Origin: Sparassis latifolia
Taxonomy: Eukaryota > Basidiomycota > Agaricomycetes > Polyporales > Sparassidaceae
NCBI GenBank assembly: GCA_018466975.1
Contig: CM031560.1
Span: 1,116,001 to 1,180,000, forward strand
Reading direction: 5' to 3'
Length of the DNA stretch: 64,000 nucleotides
Below the pieces are notes generated by a model. The model had not been told where the DNA came from. It worked only from the letters and a program-made list of their open reading frames with translations, and made no database searches. Made by a program: the position numbers and the translations under genes. Positions 50,802 through 64,000 of this stretch are shown here, one piece after another. The first letter of the stretch is position 1, and every line of letters begins with the position of its first letter.

Positions 50802-51429
50802 CTGTGAGATGGCTGTACCTGCCGGAAACGCAGTTTCATGGAGCTGGTTCATCAAATATGTATATGAGCGGATGATGAAGTGTATATTAGGATTGTGCTG
50901 GTGATTACTTCTTAGCAGAGCTGCGCATAGAGCATGAATACCGTGCCGTCGTCTACACCAGATCTAAGAAACCTGTGTTGTCTCGAGTTTCACGCCAAGC
51001 TCTGCAGATCCCTCAAATTGTATCGACAGGCCACGGCCCACCTTAGCATTCCGAGACACTTGGTAGTGACCATTGCTGTGGGAGGACAGCCAGAACCCAG
51101 ACCCTGCGGTCCCTCATTTTCCCTTGGACAAGTGGGAGATAGATGAACTCAACAAGTCTGATGTACCAGACTCCAGGGACGAGTCAGATGCCCTGGAAAA
51201 CATGGAAATTGTAGTTAGCATAGTACTGGACACTGCTATCCAATTCCATCGTATGACCTTTTCCATATCACTCAAGAAGCATCTCGCATTCGTCTCGAAG
51301 CCATGATGAAATCATTCAAGCAGGGGTATCAAGCTTGTAGGATTGCGCGGCAGAAGTGGATAGGTGCTGGTGCGAGCGAGCCTGTTGATGATTGAAAGGA
51401 TGACAGCAATACAGGCAGAGGCAACGGTA
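50802..51429. other. Intergenic or 5' part of the deaminase-like gene
   Basis: A few open pieces (50934-51050, LEFHAKLCRSLKLYRQATAH; 51135-51300) may be upstream exons of the next gene, but splice joins were not resolved. Confidence 0.35.
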
Positions 51430-52190
51430 AAGGGTGTTTAAACGAAGGTGAAGAAAGTATCATAGATCTAGTAGCCGAACGCCACGAAGTTGAAGGTGGC
51501 GTTGAGCGCACGGCTGCGACAAGGGAGAGTGGCTTGGGAGATAATGGCATGGAAGATATGAGGACTTGGAAGGCGAAGCGGACGTGGAGATTCTTCACTA
51601 GGTCCCGGAGCCAGGCCGAGCAGCTTGAAGACGGCATTTGCGAAATGGTATGTCCTGCAAGCCACCTTCCCCGAGGCCATCCACATCCCAACCACATCCT
51701 ACGATAATTTGCGGGTCAATCGTATAAGAGAATCCAATGTGAATTCAAAACTGACGGTTACCGCAGGGCACTGGCGACAAGGCCAGGACGTGCTGAAATT
51801 GGGTGACCTCGTTGGCAGGCCGTAAGTACCAGGAGGAGGACGGAGCGGAAAAGAATGTAGCATTAGCTTACCTCGACAGGCATCCACCTCTCGGGGAATC
51901 GGTTGGGACAGTGTTCGATGGGGCAATGCACGCGGAAGCATGTGTAGCAAGCATCCTCGACAGCAATCCCGATTATCATGTAAGGTCAACTTTTTATCGA
52001 GGCACAATGTGCAGAAATGCTGGGGGTATCCAAACCTTGCTGCCCTGTCTGTACAGCCGTGCTGTATCATCTGCGAAAAAAAAACGCGACCGAGAAGTTC
52101 AACATTAGCGAATCTCACGCGACAATCTTTCCAAGGGCGTATCGATATCAGAAATTATGCCTGGCCGCCTGAACAGAACCCTGAGTGTCT
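51430..52190 (+). CDS. Cytidine-deaminase-fold protein (OTT_1508-like), model incomplete
   Basis: Zinc-dependent deaminase motifs appear in order. HAE is in FDGAMHAEACVASILDS (CAC GCG GAA at 51929-51937). The PCxxC motif is in GVSKPCCPVCTAVLYHLRKK (CCTTGCTGCCCTGTCTGT at 52035-52052). The spacing and the VSKPCC form match fungal OTT_1508-type deaminases of unknown substrate. An upstream exon (51430-51647; SIIDLVAERHEVEGGVERTA, then RFFTRSRSQAEQLEDG) ends at a GTATGT donor. An intron with GTAAGG after DSNPDYH must lie between the two motifs, but the phase I obtain is off by one, so a missed exon or an indel is possible. The reading after VSKPCC runs to TGA near 52190. Confidence 0.5.
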
Positions 52191-52593
52191 CTCCGTGAGA
52201 GCGACGATTACAGTGTACCCTCTTGCCTCGGAATTCCTGTCCTGGAAGATCTGGTATTTTCAGGTCTACCTGCGCAGATGCCGGTGTTCCTTCATCTTAT
52301 ATCACCGCCTAGCTTGGGGACATTCAAGTACAACGATCGGGTCTCGGGCCGTCGCGTGTTGGGGATGTCTGACTACCTACCCCAACACATTCGACTTGGT
52401 AGAGTCGAAGTTTGCGACGAGCTTGAAGTGTCTCGTCATGGACTTTCCAGGATTTGTCGACGACAGCCCGGTTCCTTGGCTCCCAGTGGACATAATAAAG
52501 AAAAATCTCCACCTATTTCGCGAATACCTCCTTGAGAAGATCAAAGGGGAGGCCGAAAAAGATACCCCAACACGATCACGGTCGAATTCCTAG
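52185..52593 (+). pseudogene. Possible F-box/LRR-type gene fragment
   Basis: Overlapping plus-strand frames read IPVLEDLVFSGLPAQMPVFL, then HLISPPSLGTF, and FDLVESKFATSLKCLVMDFP. Such leucine-rich lines occur in the many F-box/LRR proteins of basidiomycetes. No F-box and no complete frame are seen. Confidence 0.25.
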
Positions 52594-52627
52594 TCTTCAA
52601 CGCATTCCAGAGGCACCTCTGAAGATG

Positions 52628-53180
52628 ATGATGTTCTTGATGCCAGGGCAGCGATGCAGAATTTCGGGTCGGAGTTAATGGGGGATATTTCAAGGGTTTG
52701 AATAGGCTCAGCGGTAGGACGATACGGAGTATAAGACGATGTTCTTCATGCCAGAGCAGCGATGCAGAATTTCGGGTCGGAGCCAATGTGGGATGTTTCA
52801 AGGGTTTGAATAGGCTCAGCGGTAGGACGATACGGAGTATAAGACGGTGTTCTTCATGCCAGGGCAGCGATGCAGAATTTCGGGTCGGAGTTAATGGGGG
52901 ATATTTCAAGGGTTTGAATAGGCTCAGCGGTAGGACGATACGGAGTATAAGACGATGATGTTCTTCATGCCAGGGCAGCGATGCAGAATTTCGGGTCGGA
53001 GCTAATGGGGGATGTTTCAAGGGTTTCAATAGGCTCGGTGGTAGGACGATACGGAGTATAAGACGATGATGTTCTTCATGCCAGGGCAGCGATGCAGAAT
53101 TTCAGGTCGGAGCCAATGGGGGATATTTCAAGTGTTTGAATAGGCTCAGCGGTAGGACGATGCGGAGTATATGGCGATAT
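52628..53180 (-). repeat. Minisatellite: five copies of a 108/111-bp unit
   Basis: The marker GCGATGCAGAATTTC starts at 52651, 52759, 52867, 52978 and 53089, giving periods 108, 108, 111 and 111. The length difference is one GAT triplet in GACGATGATGTTCTTC. Other changes are scattered substitutions. On the minus strand the unit is open and encodes repeats like KPLKYPPLTPTRNSASLPWH in a frame from 53029 to 52541 (162 codons). Confidence 0.9.
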
Positions 53181-56100
53181 TCTAGGCCTGTATTAGTACC
53201 GAGTACGTGCTGTATATGAAGTTCATTTCGTGCGTTCAATTCGACTCTGATCTTTTGTCATGACTTACGTACCGTTCGAGGGTCTCGGCGAGCTATCATT
53301 TGCTACTTCAGGCTATGAGTCTGGCACCATTTGACGGCGCTCATATCTGATGTCATACCACGCCCAGCACGAGTGGAAACAGTGCAAGACGAGGATTGTG
53401 GTCAGCGCAGGCCTAGAATATAGGGTGCACCAATCTGCATTTGACTGACTGGTAAGTAGTCCAAGAAACACAACGGGCTTACGATACAACAGCATCTCCA
53501 CCGAATCCCAGTATCTCTAGGCCACGTCGCCGCAACTTACCCCCGTCGTAACACCGTGTAAATTCAACACTTACCGTAGAACCCTCCGGACATACATCTG
53601 TCCGAAGCTCCGAATACACAGATGAACGGAAGACCGGGCAGTCATCACACGGAAACACCTTGGATGCCGTGCAAACGAACGTAATCCCAAATGCGGACTG
53701 AGATGCCACCGGCATGCGACAAGAAACGAAGCGGTGCGTCCTGAGTAATGTCCCACGGTAAGGCGTTGTCGGGCATAAGAGGTGACGCAGTACCGAGCCT
53801 CCTGTAGAACGTGTCCCTCACCGCGTTCACAGCGAGAGGTGCGTTAGAAGTGTCGTCAGATAACCAAGGACTTGGAAGAGTGCGCACAAAGGGAACTCGC
53901 GACCTTCCCAGCGACTCGTGCGGAATGAAGAGCTGACATAGGTAATGACGGGTACGATCTGCGTCTATGGACGTTATTGCTCTTCTGGAGACGAATTTCG
54001 CCGGGCCGACGCACTGTATGTGGGAGACTCAATTCATTAACGACCAGGAAGCATGACCTGCTCCGGACAAGCGCCTACCGTAAACTCGCACGACCGAAAT
54101 CGCCGGTGGTCTGCGAAGCGCGGAGTTCCCTCGACAAGATCCGGCGTTCTTCAGGATGCTGCCAACACAACTGAGAACGTGTGGGGGAATGTTGCTCTAT
54201 GGTCCGCCCGAGATGAGTTGCTGAATACTGCCAGTCGTCGAGCACACCTCTCGCAGCACTGAAAACAATGTGTGGAACTATGCTCAGTGTGACTCAGCAC
54301 GCACATTTAGCACATAGATATGAACGCTACACCACTCACAATACATGACACACAGGAGGCGTATATAGTAAAGCGATCGATGGTCAAGCTTGATCTTGCT
54401 TCCACACCGGTCCCTGGAAATGCGAGCGGCAAGAAGACTGGGAAGCTACGACCACAATGGAAGGAGATATGCGTGGTAGTTACGTAGCCACTGAGTCTAC
54501 CAGAAGCATGGCACAGCACAAGCGCACCGGGGTTGAAGGACACCGATATGGGCGCACGGACGAGATAGCGCGACACGTTCCTCGTAATAAGGCATAAATC
54601 CTCCAGGAAATAGAGACGGGGTTGCGGTAAACGAAGGAAGATGCATAAGAGCCGCCCCGACCGCTGACGAAAGGGGGACAAAGATAGCGACGGCAGCTGC
54701 GACGGAGCGCAGAGACCAGTAAACGCAAGCTGATATGTACGTAGACCCAACACAACGGAACCCGGGAATCGCTTAATACACATGTGCATCGATATCTGCG
54801 GTTGTGTAGGTGCCCTGTGATCTCTACGAAGTGGAGCCGCACATTGAGCATAGGAGAGAGAAGAACGAGGACGCGAGAACGGGGGTCATCCTTGTCAGCG
54901 GTACAGCGGAACCAGAAGAGGAAGCCTTCAAGCTTCAGCCCGGACACCTGCGGTGCGCTAGGAAGCGGCCAGATAGCGACCGTCCCTGTAAGCGTCCTCG
55001 AAGCCACTGACGAACGCGAACGCGCGTCGTGCCGAGCGCCGAGTGCGTTTAACTATACTTGGCATACACCAGTGTGGAGAGAAGGGAAGCCCACAAAGCA
55101 TCGCTAAAGAGTACGCATGTGAGTAAGCCATCGCGATATGATTGTTATTAAGAAGGCACCCTGGAACGACGTGGAGATGCCACACCAAGCTGGCAGGACA
55201 GGTAAGTATTGAGGAAGATGCGTTGAAATGGCTACGACGTATCCAAATACAGCTCGTGGAGGTGGCGATCATTATCCCGGGCACTGCATGCGACGTCGGA
55301 AGAGCCGTACGGGCGTCCAACGCGCACCCGCGTCTTAACGCGTCAATGGAGTAAAATTATGCGTTCCACTGGGCCGGAATCGCGCACGCCGCTTTCGTCA
55401 AACCCCTACAAGAAGTAGAGCAGCTTTCATCAAGACAGCAACCATGGGCGTGCGATAGGGCCAAAAATGAGGATGATGAGGCGTCAGTTCATCACCTTAT
55501 CTAGAGATAGGAGTGCCAAGCAGCGTTGAGTCCACGCGGCTGAACGGGTAGATCAGTGAGAAAATGAAAACGTCAGGATTAATAGTGAAAGCAGTTATTG
55601 CATGATATTTGCAAAAGGGCGTTCAGAACTCTGTTGATCAATAAATGCTGGGTCGGTGCAGACATGTAACGGTGATCATACAAACCAGGCAACTGTACAG
55701 CCACCGCCACCACCTTCGTCCGAATTCAAGTGCCAGCCTGAGCGCACGTTTGACCTTGTCTACCGCTCTTACAAGGTGGTTCTCTGCACGTGTCATGGAC
55801 GTTGACTGTGTAACTGCTTTTCTGGGGTCACTTCGTAAACTAGCCGCAGAGATCTTTCACCCCGGCCTGACAACGAATATGTCTTACATTGGGATCCACC
55901 CTGGAAATACGGGTGCGGCCGACGCTCCCGCGATTGCCGGATGGAGTTGTTGGAGCTCGAACATTGATGGGGTTCGGACTTTTTGGAGGGCATTGCCTTT
56001 TGCAACTCAACGCCAGCATCGATGCTCAGATTCTTACACCTTCGTCCATATTTGGCAGGCGCCCCGGGGGTGGAAGAACATTGGGGCGCTCACAAATTTC

Positions 56101-56351
56101 TCAACCGCAGCGCCGCCGACCGCTTGGAATTACGTTGGCATCGTTTCCAATCCAACTAAAGTGCCGCTCCACCATTACCGCACTGGAAATTTTGTTTCAG
56201 TCCGCGCCACGGAAATGACTGGCCTTCCGGTATATAAGACCCCTCTCCTTTGCTGGGACCTGCATCAGTCCGCCACATACTCGAGTCTCGGAAAACACAG
56301 TTGTGCCCCAGAACTCGATCACCTTCTCTGTCGTCGACGAACACCGCCATA
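53181..56351. other. Three kilobases without a convincing gene
   Basis: Minus-strand pieces at 53479-53715 (SAFGITFVCTASKVFPCDDC) and 53645-53887 (NAVRDTFYRRLGTASPLMP) have some coding flavour but no recognised family. Frames at 54307-55320 look random. A TATATAAG at 56231-56238 lies 114 bp before the next gene's ATG and is its likely promoter element. Confidence 0.4.
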
Positions 56352-57536
56352 ATGTCCACCGAAACAACCTTTTACGCCGATGCCGTCCTCTTTGACATGG
56401 TGTGTATCATTCCACACCCCCATCCCGTCATCTGTCGAACGGTCGCTAACTCTGATAGTGTGTTGACAGGACGGTACACTCACCGACTCTATCGCGGCAG
56501 TCGAGGCAGCCTGGGGCAAGGTGGCAAAGGACATCGGGCAGGACCCGGCCTATGTCATCGCCGCGACCCACGGCAAGCGCGCCGTCGACAACCTCTCGTC
56601 CTTCAAGCCTCACATCAAGGAGCACGAGATGGACGACGAGGTGACCGCATTCGAGGAGTCCATCCTCTACTTTGCAGACGCGTACCACAAGCACGGCCCT
56701 GGCTCCCGCCAGAACTCGCCCGCGTCTTCAGCCGTCTCCTCATCGGCGGCGACGCCCTCACTGACGCCCGCCGGCTCGGCCCCATCGTCGCGCACCAGCT
56801 CCCGCGCATCGTCATTCGTAGGCAGCCTCAGCCAACTCGCCGCCTTCCGCCGCCCGTCCTTCCTCCACCGCGTCAGCACCATGCTTGCGATGTCGTCGGT
56901 GCCCCAGCCGGACCGCGTCCAGATCGAGAACCCCATTAGTGAGCAGGGCGACGGTGAAGACTACGTCACCGCAGCACCGGCGAAGGAGGTGAAGGATCAG
57001 CTTCAAGCGTGGCAGATTGAGGCTGCTGCAGTCGACCGCTCCGTGCGCATTCTCCCCGGCGTGAAGAGGATGATGTCGTCCATTCCCAAAGGCCGCTATG
57101 CCGTGGCCACCTCTGGCGCTAAGACATATGGTACATCTATTTTATCGTGCTTCTAATCACCGGTAACTGACATTCCCTTGTAGCTTACGGCTGCATGACG
57201 CGCGTCGGCATTACCCCTCCCCCGGTGACCATCACCGCGGACGACAAGCGTCTGAAGGCTGGCAAGCCGGCGCCCGACCCATTCCTGCTCGCGGCCAAGT
57301 GCCTTGGGTTCGACGCGAAGAAGTGCGTTGTCTTTGAGGACTCACCCTCCGGGATCCGCGCAGGTGTGGCGTCCGGCGCGACAGTGATCGCGGTCTGCAC
57401 GAGCCACGAGCGCTCGAAGATCGAGAACTGCGGCGCGCACTTCATTGTGGACACGATGAACCAGATCGTGTGCGAGCCCGTCGGCGAGGGCGAGCAGCTG
57501 CAGCTCAAATTCACGGTCAAGCTCGAGTCGCAGTGA
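56352..57536 (+). CDS. HAD-superfamily phosphatase, glycerol-phosphate/DOG phosphatase-like
   Basis: The closest known group is the yeast GPP1/GPP2 and DOG phosphatases. Exon 1 (56352-56399) ends in AVLFDM. After a 70-nt intron exon 2 (56470-57130) opens with DGTLTDS, so the catalytic motif I DMDGT is split by an intron. Motif II is VATSGA. After the intron at 57131-57183, exon 3 carries KRLKAGKPAPDPFLLAAKCL and the motif IV region CVVFEDSPSGIRAGVASGAT. Total 353 residues, about 100 longer than yeast GPP. The excess is a Ser/Ala-rich insert (residues about 80-170; SPASSAVSSSAATPSLTP) between the cap helices. Frame intact. Exact substrate (glycerol-3-phosphate or a sugar phosphate) cannot be told. 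Confidence 0.88.
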
Positions 57537-58363
57537 ACATCCACTGTAAGTTACGTGTATCCATAGTATCGTTCCGCCTTGCTTTCGATCGCATTCTCGA
57601 ATTTTGTACACTAGCATAGATTACATGTCCCCGCAGCTGTCTGGACTTCTGCAATATACCGCTGACGTATTAGCCATCGCGGTTGGGTGCATTGCTCAGC
57701 GTGACATAGTTACCAACCACTCTAAGCGCCGTGACAAGGTTGTGACCCGACAGTTGCCCGAAAGTGATGCCATTGATTTGGGAGCAAGTCAATGACTGAT
57801 GCCCGATATGGTATGGGATGATGTGGTAAGGGCCCACTTATCAGCCAAATATTCGCTTGCTCGACATTGGCTTTGTTTGGTCGTTGCTCACTGTGGGTTG
57901 TTGCCGGCCGTATTTCTCTCCGACGAGGGCGAAATAAAAAAAATGTGATCCCTGGGAATATTCGAGAAGGAATTTATTAACAATACCCATGGAGCACATC
58001 TCCGATAAGGCATTGTGGGAAGAGACCAGCGAGCACTTTCGCCCGCCATTTTGGTGTAAGCGTGATATTAGACGCCCGTGAGTGGTGATATCTTATGTGA
58101 CCGTGACTTTGAACGCGTCGGCAGCGCGTTCGCGTTCGGTCAGCTGAGTCAACTTGCATCTTGAATTTCGACCCTTCTCTGGGCGGACGACGGCTCCCTG
58201 GCCTGAATCCATGCGTTGAGTTGCACAACGTCTGAGCTTACGCCTTCAAGTTCCGCGAACCGCACTCGCGCCATCTAACATCAGAGAAGTTGCCCTGGGC
58301 TCAGGTACAACGATCGCTGCGTATTCTACATTGATTTCAAGAGCAAAAGGAGCGAGATTCGAC
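57537..58363. other. Intergenic, no supported gene
   Basis: Contains the 3' end of the phosphatase gene and the promoter of the Rad4 gene. No domain-bearing frame is seen. Confidence 0.4.
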
Positions 58364-61300
58364 ATGCTCACTGAAAGCAGCTCAGTCGTTGGAGGCGACA
58401 GTGAGAGCGAGGATGACTTTGATTGGGAGGAGGTCATTGTGCCCGAGGCTCAGGCGGTGGAAGAACCTGTCGTCCTTCAAACTGTTGCTGACGACGTGCA
58501 GGAAGGTCCCTCTGCACGCCCCTCGGGCAACATAGAGATCACAATCCAGGCAAAGACGAAGAAGCAAGGTCCACTGAAGTACGTCCCGGTCGTTTCTCTT
58601 TCGTCCGCGTAGACTGATTGTGAGCGCCGTGTGCGGGCAGGAAGAGCGCGAAAGGGGAACAGCTGTACGCGCAGCGTCTGGTGCGGCTCGACTGCCACAA
58701 AATACACACCGTCTGTCTCCTCGCCAATGCGCGCACACGTAACAAATGGATTAACGACCCTCTCCTGCACGTAGGTCACCCTAATCTCCCAAGTCTATCT
58801 ATTTTCTTCCATCTTGCTTCCCGCACTCACACCGGACGTCATCCACCAGGCGCGACTCATGTCCCTCGCTCCGCTCTCGCTGCAGAACGCGTTCGCGCTG
58901 ATCCACAAGTCGCGCGTGCCCGAGGCCGCCCAGCGAGGACGGCTCTTTGAGGCAGCTATTAACCGCCTCACCGAATGGTGGAGCGCGAGCTTCCGCGTCG
59001 ATCCTACCGGCCACATTCGCAGCCGCACCTTCGAAGACGTGCAGCAGCGCCTCGGCCTCTCCCTCTCCGCAGACCCCGCGGAGGCGCGACGCAGAGCGAA
59101 GGGAAAGGAGCGTGCGATCGACGTGGATGAAGAGGACGCGGAGGTGATCAGGAGCGAGAAGAGCCTGATGAAGCACGCGTTGATGTTTCGCGGGTCGCGT
59201 GATGCGAGTGCCCAGCTGTTCACCGCCCTTTGTCGCGCTCTAGGCATCCCGGCGCGTCTGGTCGTAAGTCTACAGAGCGTGCCCTGGCAGGCGAACGCGG
59301 GAAAGTCCAAGTCCACTGCGAAGAAGAAGGGCAAGGAGGCAGACGGTAAGGGGAATGACAAAGAGAAAGGGGAAGGGAAGGGAAAGGAGAAGGCGGTAAA
59401 CGGGGAAGCGGAAGAGGGGGAAACTGCGGAGGACGATGACATGGAAGAGGTGGTGATACCCGCCGGTGCGTCTGCAATGTCTGACCGTGGAACCGACAAA
59501 GGCAAGGGGAGAGCAATGGAAGACGACATATTCCCTGTGGGGGGCCAGCGCCTAGACGGGGGCAGTATCCCAGCGGTAAACGGAACACCCAAAGATAAAG
59601 GGAAGGCGAAGGCACCACCCATCATCAACCTGCGAAAAAGCCGCGGTAAAAAGCTTGGCTCAGCTCCTAATAGACCTCCACGACGTGCGTTATCCTACGC
59701 ACTCACGCACTCACCCGTCTCACGACTAGGCTGCAGGAGAGCGCACTCCCGACCCGACGACCTCGCCGCCTGTGTTCTGGACAGAGGTGTTTTCGCGCGC
59801 CGACGCACGCTGGCTGCCCGTCGATCCCGTCCGGTGCATCGTCAACAGGCGCAAGGTATTCGATCCCACGCCTAATGCTTCTGCGCTCACGAAGTCGGAC
59901 CGCAATAGACCCGTGCGTGTCGAAAACCGGCTGGTTTACGTTCTCGCGTTTGAAGAGGACGGGTATGCGCGCGACGTGACGCCGCGGTACGCAAGGGAGT
60001 ATGGCGCAAAGGTCGCGAAGGTACAGCAGGGGGGGAGGGGCAGGCAGCAGTGGTGGGAGGGGATACTTGGGCTGGTGACGAGGCCGTATAGATTGGTGAG
60101 TTTGTCCCACGTTCGAGCCGAACTTCCGTTGCAATAGGGACAGCATGCTCAGTAGACCCTCCTCAGAATAGAGATGATCTTGAAGATGATGAGCTGCAGA
60201 TCGATCAACTTACAGAGCGGATGCCTACGACCATGACAGGGTTCAAGGACCATCCGTTGTAAGCCCATTCTATTTAACGCGAGATACTAAACTGACACAG
60301 AAATTTCGCCCAGATATGTCCTAGCTCGGCATCTAAGGCGGGACGAAGTCATCCATCCGCTCAGAGAGATTGGCAAGTTCCGAGGCGAGCCAGTATACTC
60401 GCGCTCCGCCGTGCTCTCACTCAAGACCGCGGAGAACTGGATGCGCCAGGGCCGCAAGGTGCGCGAAGGGTGCCAGCCGATGAAATGGGTCAAGCAGCGG
60501 GCCATGACTGTGAACAAGAAACGCGCGATCGAGATGGCGCTGGCGGAGCAGAAGGACAAGCACGCAGCTGCCGAAGAGGATGGGGGCGATGGCTTCGCCA
60601 GTGAGGGAGGGGTGATGCAAGGCCTCTACGCGGAAAATCAAACTGAACTGTACGTTCCCAATCCAGTCATCGACGTAAGTGCGATCTGTTTTAGCTATTA
60701 CTTCGCAATGTCCCTGATATAGTGTACTAGGGGAGAGTACCGAAGAACGACTTCGGGAATATCGATCTTTATGTACCTTCCATGCTTCCCGCTGGGGGAA
60801 CCTACATTCCTTGTGAGCGTCGCCATATATTCGCTTTGCATGCAGGATGTCAATGACGCTCTTTACGGCTTACGTAGACAAAGGCGCTGCCAAAGTCGCG
60901 CGGCAGTTAGGGTTTGACTTCGCGGAAGCAGTGGTATGTCCCTTCTTCTTTCGGAAAGTGAGTCCGTACGCTGAAACAATTTCGCTGAAGACGGGCTTTG
61001 AATTCAAAAAGCGACGAGCCTTCCCCATAATCTCGGGTATCGTTGTCGCAGCGGAGAATGAACAAACCGTGCTTGAGGTGAGGCAGAAGCAGCCTTCCTG
61101 GCATTGTGTGCTCTGCTTGTGATTACGAGGATGCTGATGACTGGGCCTACTACTGGCTGCTGACAGGCATTCTGGGAAGCCGAACAGGATGCCGAAGAGA
61201 AAAGAAGAGCCAAACGGGAGGAGCAGGTCCTCAAGCGGTGGACGAAGCTCGTGCAAGGCCTCCGGATCCGCCAGCGGCTCCAGGAACAGTATGCTGATAA

Positions 61301-62120
61301 CAACGTACGTGAGAGCTCGATCGTGCAGGAAGAAGAAAACAAGGTTTGTGGGCTGCACATGAGGCCGAACGTTCATTCTGATGCGGCGTTTAACTGATCA
61401 CAGGATGCGCAGCTAGAAGCAGGGGGCTTCCTCACGGGGGCAGACGATGTGGTTCAGCCATTCACGCTACCGAAGAATCTGCATGAAATGCCCAGGACGT
61501 CCACCACCATATCACTGGCTCCCAGCCGCGATACACGCAGTGCCAGCCTCAAGCTTGACGAGGTGGAGGACGTCCAAACGCCTGCTGCAGCATACACATT
61601 AACCCTCGACGAGAACCACGACGAAGATGAGGATCTGGAAGAGATCGTGGTCCCGATACATATGCAACCTGGCACGGCGATTCCGAAGAGCATCCGAGAG
61701 CTTGCTGAGGATGCAGCAAGGCAGCAGGCGGACCTTTCTCACGAGGAAGAGGAGTCTCGACCCGTGTCCTCACTTGCCCAGGACAACAAATCAGATGCCA
61801 CGAAGGGCACGAGCACTCCGAGCAGAAGCGCTCGGAGTACGCGCAGCGGCACGGGGACGCCCGCTGCGACGTCGAGGAAAGCTAAAGCGTCAGCTCAGCC
61901 CTCTCCGCGTCGGTCTCGGAAACGTCCCAGGAAAGACGCCGACAATGAAGATGCAGAATCGGAGCCAGAGATAGCTACAGCTTCACCGTCAAAGCGCACA
62001 AGAGCCTCTGCTCCGGGATCATCTGACCGTGTTCTGCGTACACGGGTGCCCAAGAGTGCGACTCAAGTTCAGGAAGAGAAGGATATGGAGCTGGCTTATC
62101 GAAGGGCTGTTGCGGAGTAG
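58364..62120 (+). CDS. RAD4: DNA repair protein Rad4/XPC
   Basis: This is the damage-recognition factor of global nucleotide excision repair, normally bound to Rad23. Exon 1 (58364-58580) is acidic (DFDWEEVIVPE). Exon 2 (58641-58770) has VRLDCHKIHTVCLLANARTR and NDPLLH, joined to ARLMSLAPLSLQNAFALIHK in exon 3 (from 58850). The transglutaminase-like domain shows SAQLFTALCRALGIPARLVV and SLQSVPW, then after a charged spacer SPPVFWTEVFSRADARWLPV. Beta-hairpin domains follow: GFKDHPLYVLARHLRRDEVI, YSRSAVLSLKTAENWMRQGR, VPKNDFGNIDLYVPSMLP and GFEFKKRRAFPIISGIVVAA. The tail from about 61449 is disordered with a basic KR-rich end. Seven or more introns; the start ATG 58364 is the first in frame after the leader. 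Gene ends 53 bp from the convergent Trm61 stop. Confidence 0.93.
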
Positions 62121-62173
62121 ATGCGGCCATGGACGACAAAGTAGGATATACACACTTGCTAATCGTCCGTACC

Positions 62174-64000
<1,827 letters not shown>

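Noticed and set aside
54307..55320. Long minus-strand open frames (for example 160 and 175 codons)
   Set aside because: Mutually overlapping, no recognisable family, no conserved splice joins.

Overview
The window is nuclear DNA from a filamentous basidiomycete, most likely a wood-decaying Agaricomycete. Genes are split by many short introns (about 50-60 nt) with GT..AG ends. The encoded families fit this: a QDE-1-type RNA-dependent RNA polymerase, an aryl-alcohol-dehydrogenase-like aldo/keto reductase, a SNF1 beta subunit, a DUF4238 protein and a Ty3/gypsy chromovirus. Species was not determined. There are no operons; genes lie on both strands with intergenic gaps from about 50 bp to 3 kb.

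Left part (1-33 kb), mostly conserved genes. The C-terminal half of an RdRP runs off the left edge (minus). It is followed by the SNF1/AMPK beta subunit (minus), an AAD-type aldo/keto reductase (minus), an NTA1-like N-terminal amidase (plus), a hypothetical ORF with an in-frame TAG (plus), a short-chain dehydrogenase (plus), a 1,132-residue Ser-rich disordered protein (plus), a DUF4238 protein (plus), an FYRN/FYRC chromatin protein (plus) and a mucin-like single-pass membrane protein with a C-terminal SH3 domain (minus).

Middle part (33-53 kb), an accessory, transposon-rich island. It holds a coiled-coil gene built on 21-bp heptad repeats and a decayed paralogue. The paralogue is cut by a 223-bp inverted-repeat element and by a 7.95-kb LTR retrotransposon. 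Also present are a 407-bp hAT-type MITE with a perfect 8-bp target duplication, an AT-rich Tc1/mariner-like element, a diverged related LTR, gene remnants, a proline-iminopeptidase-like hydrolase, a cytidine-deaminase-fold gene and a 108/111-bp minisatellite. The retrotransposon is the most interesting object. Its LTRs are nearly identical and flanked by a 5-bp duplication, but its coding region has about a dozen frame breaks. Ten nucleotides just after the 5' LTR are complementary to the predicted 5' end of its own transcript, as in Tf1-type self-priming. After the chromodomain it carries two hydrophobic segments and a further ORF ending in an intact CCHC zinc knuckle, with a TATA box just upstream.

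Right part (53-64 kb). After about 3 kb with no convincing gene come a HAD-family phosphatase resembling glycerol-phosphate phosphatases (plus), the DNA repair protein Rad4/XPC (plus) and, convergent with it, the tRNA m1A58 methyltransferase catalytic subunit Trm61/Gcd14 (minus), cut by the right edge. Exon borders were read by eye from splice signals and family conservation and should be treated as models.
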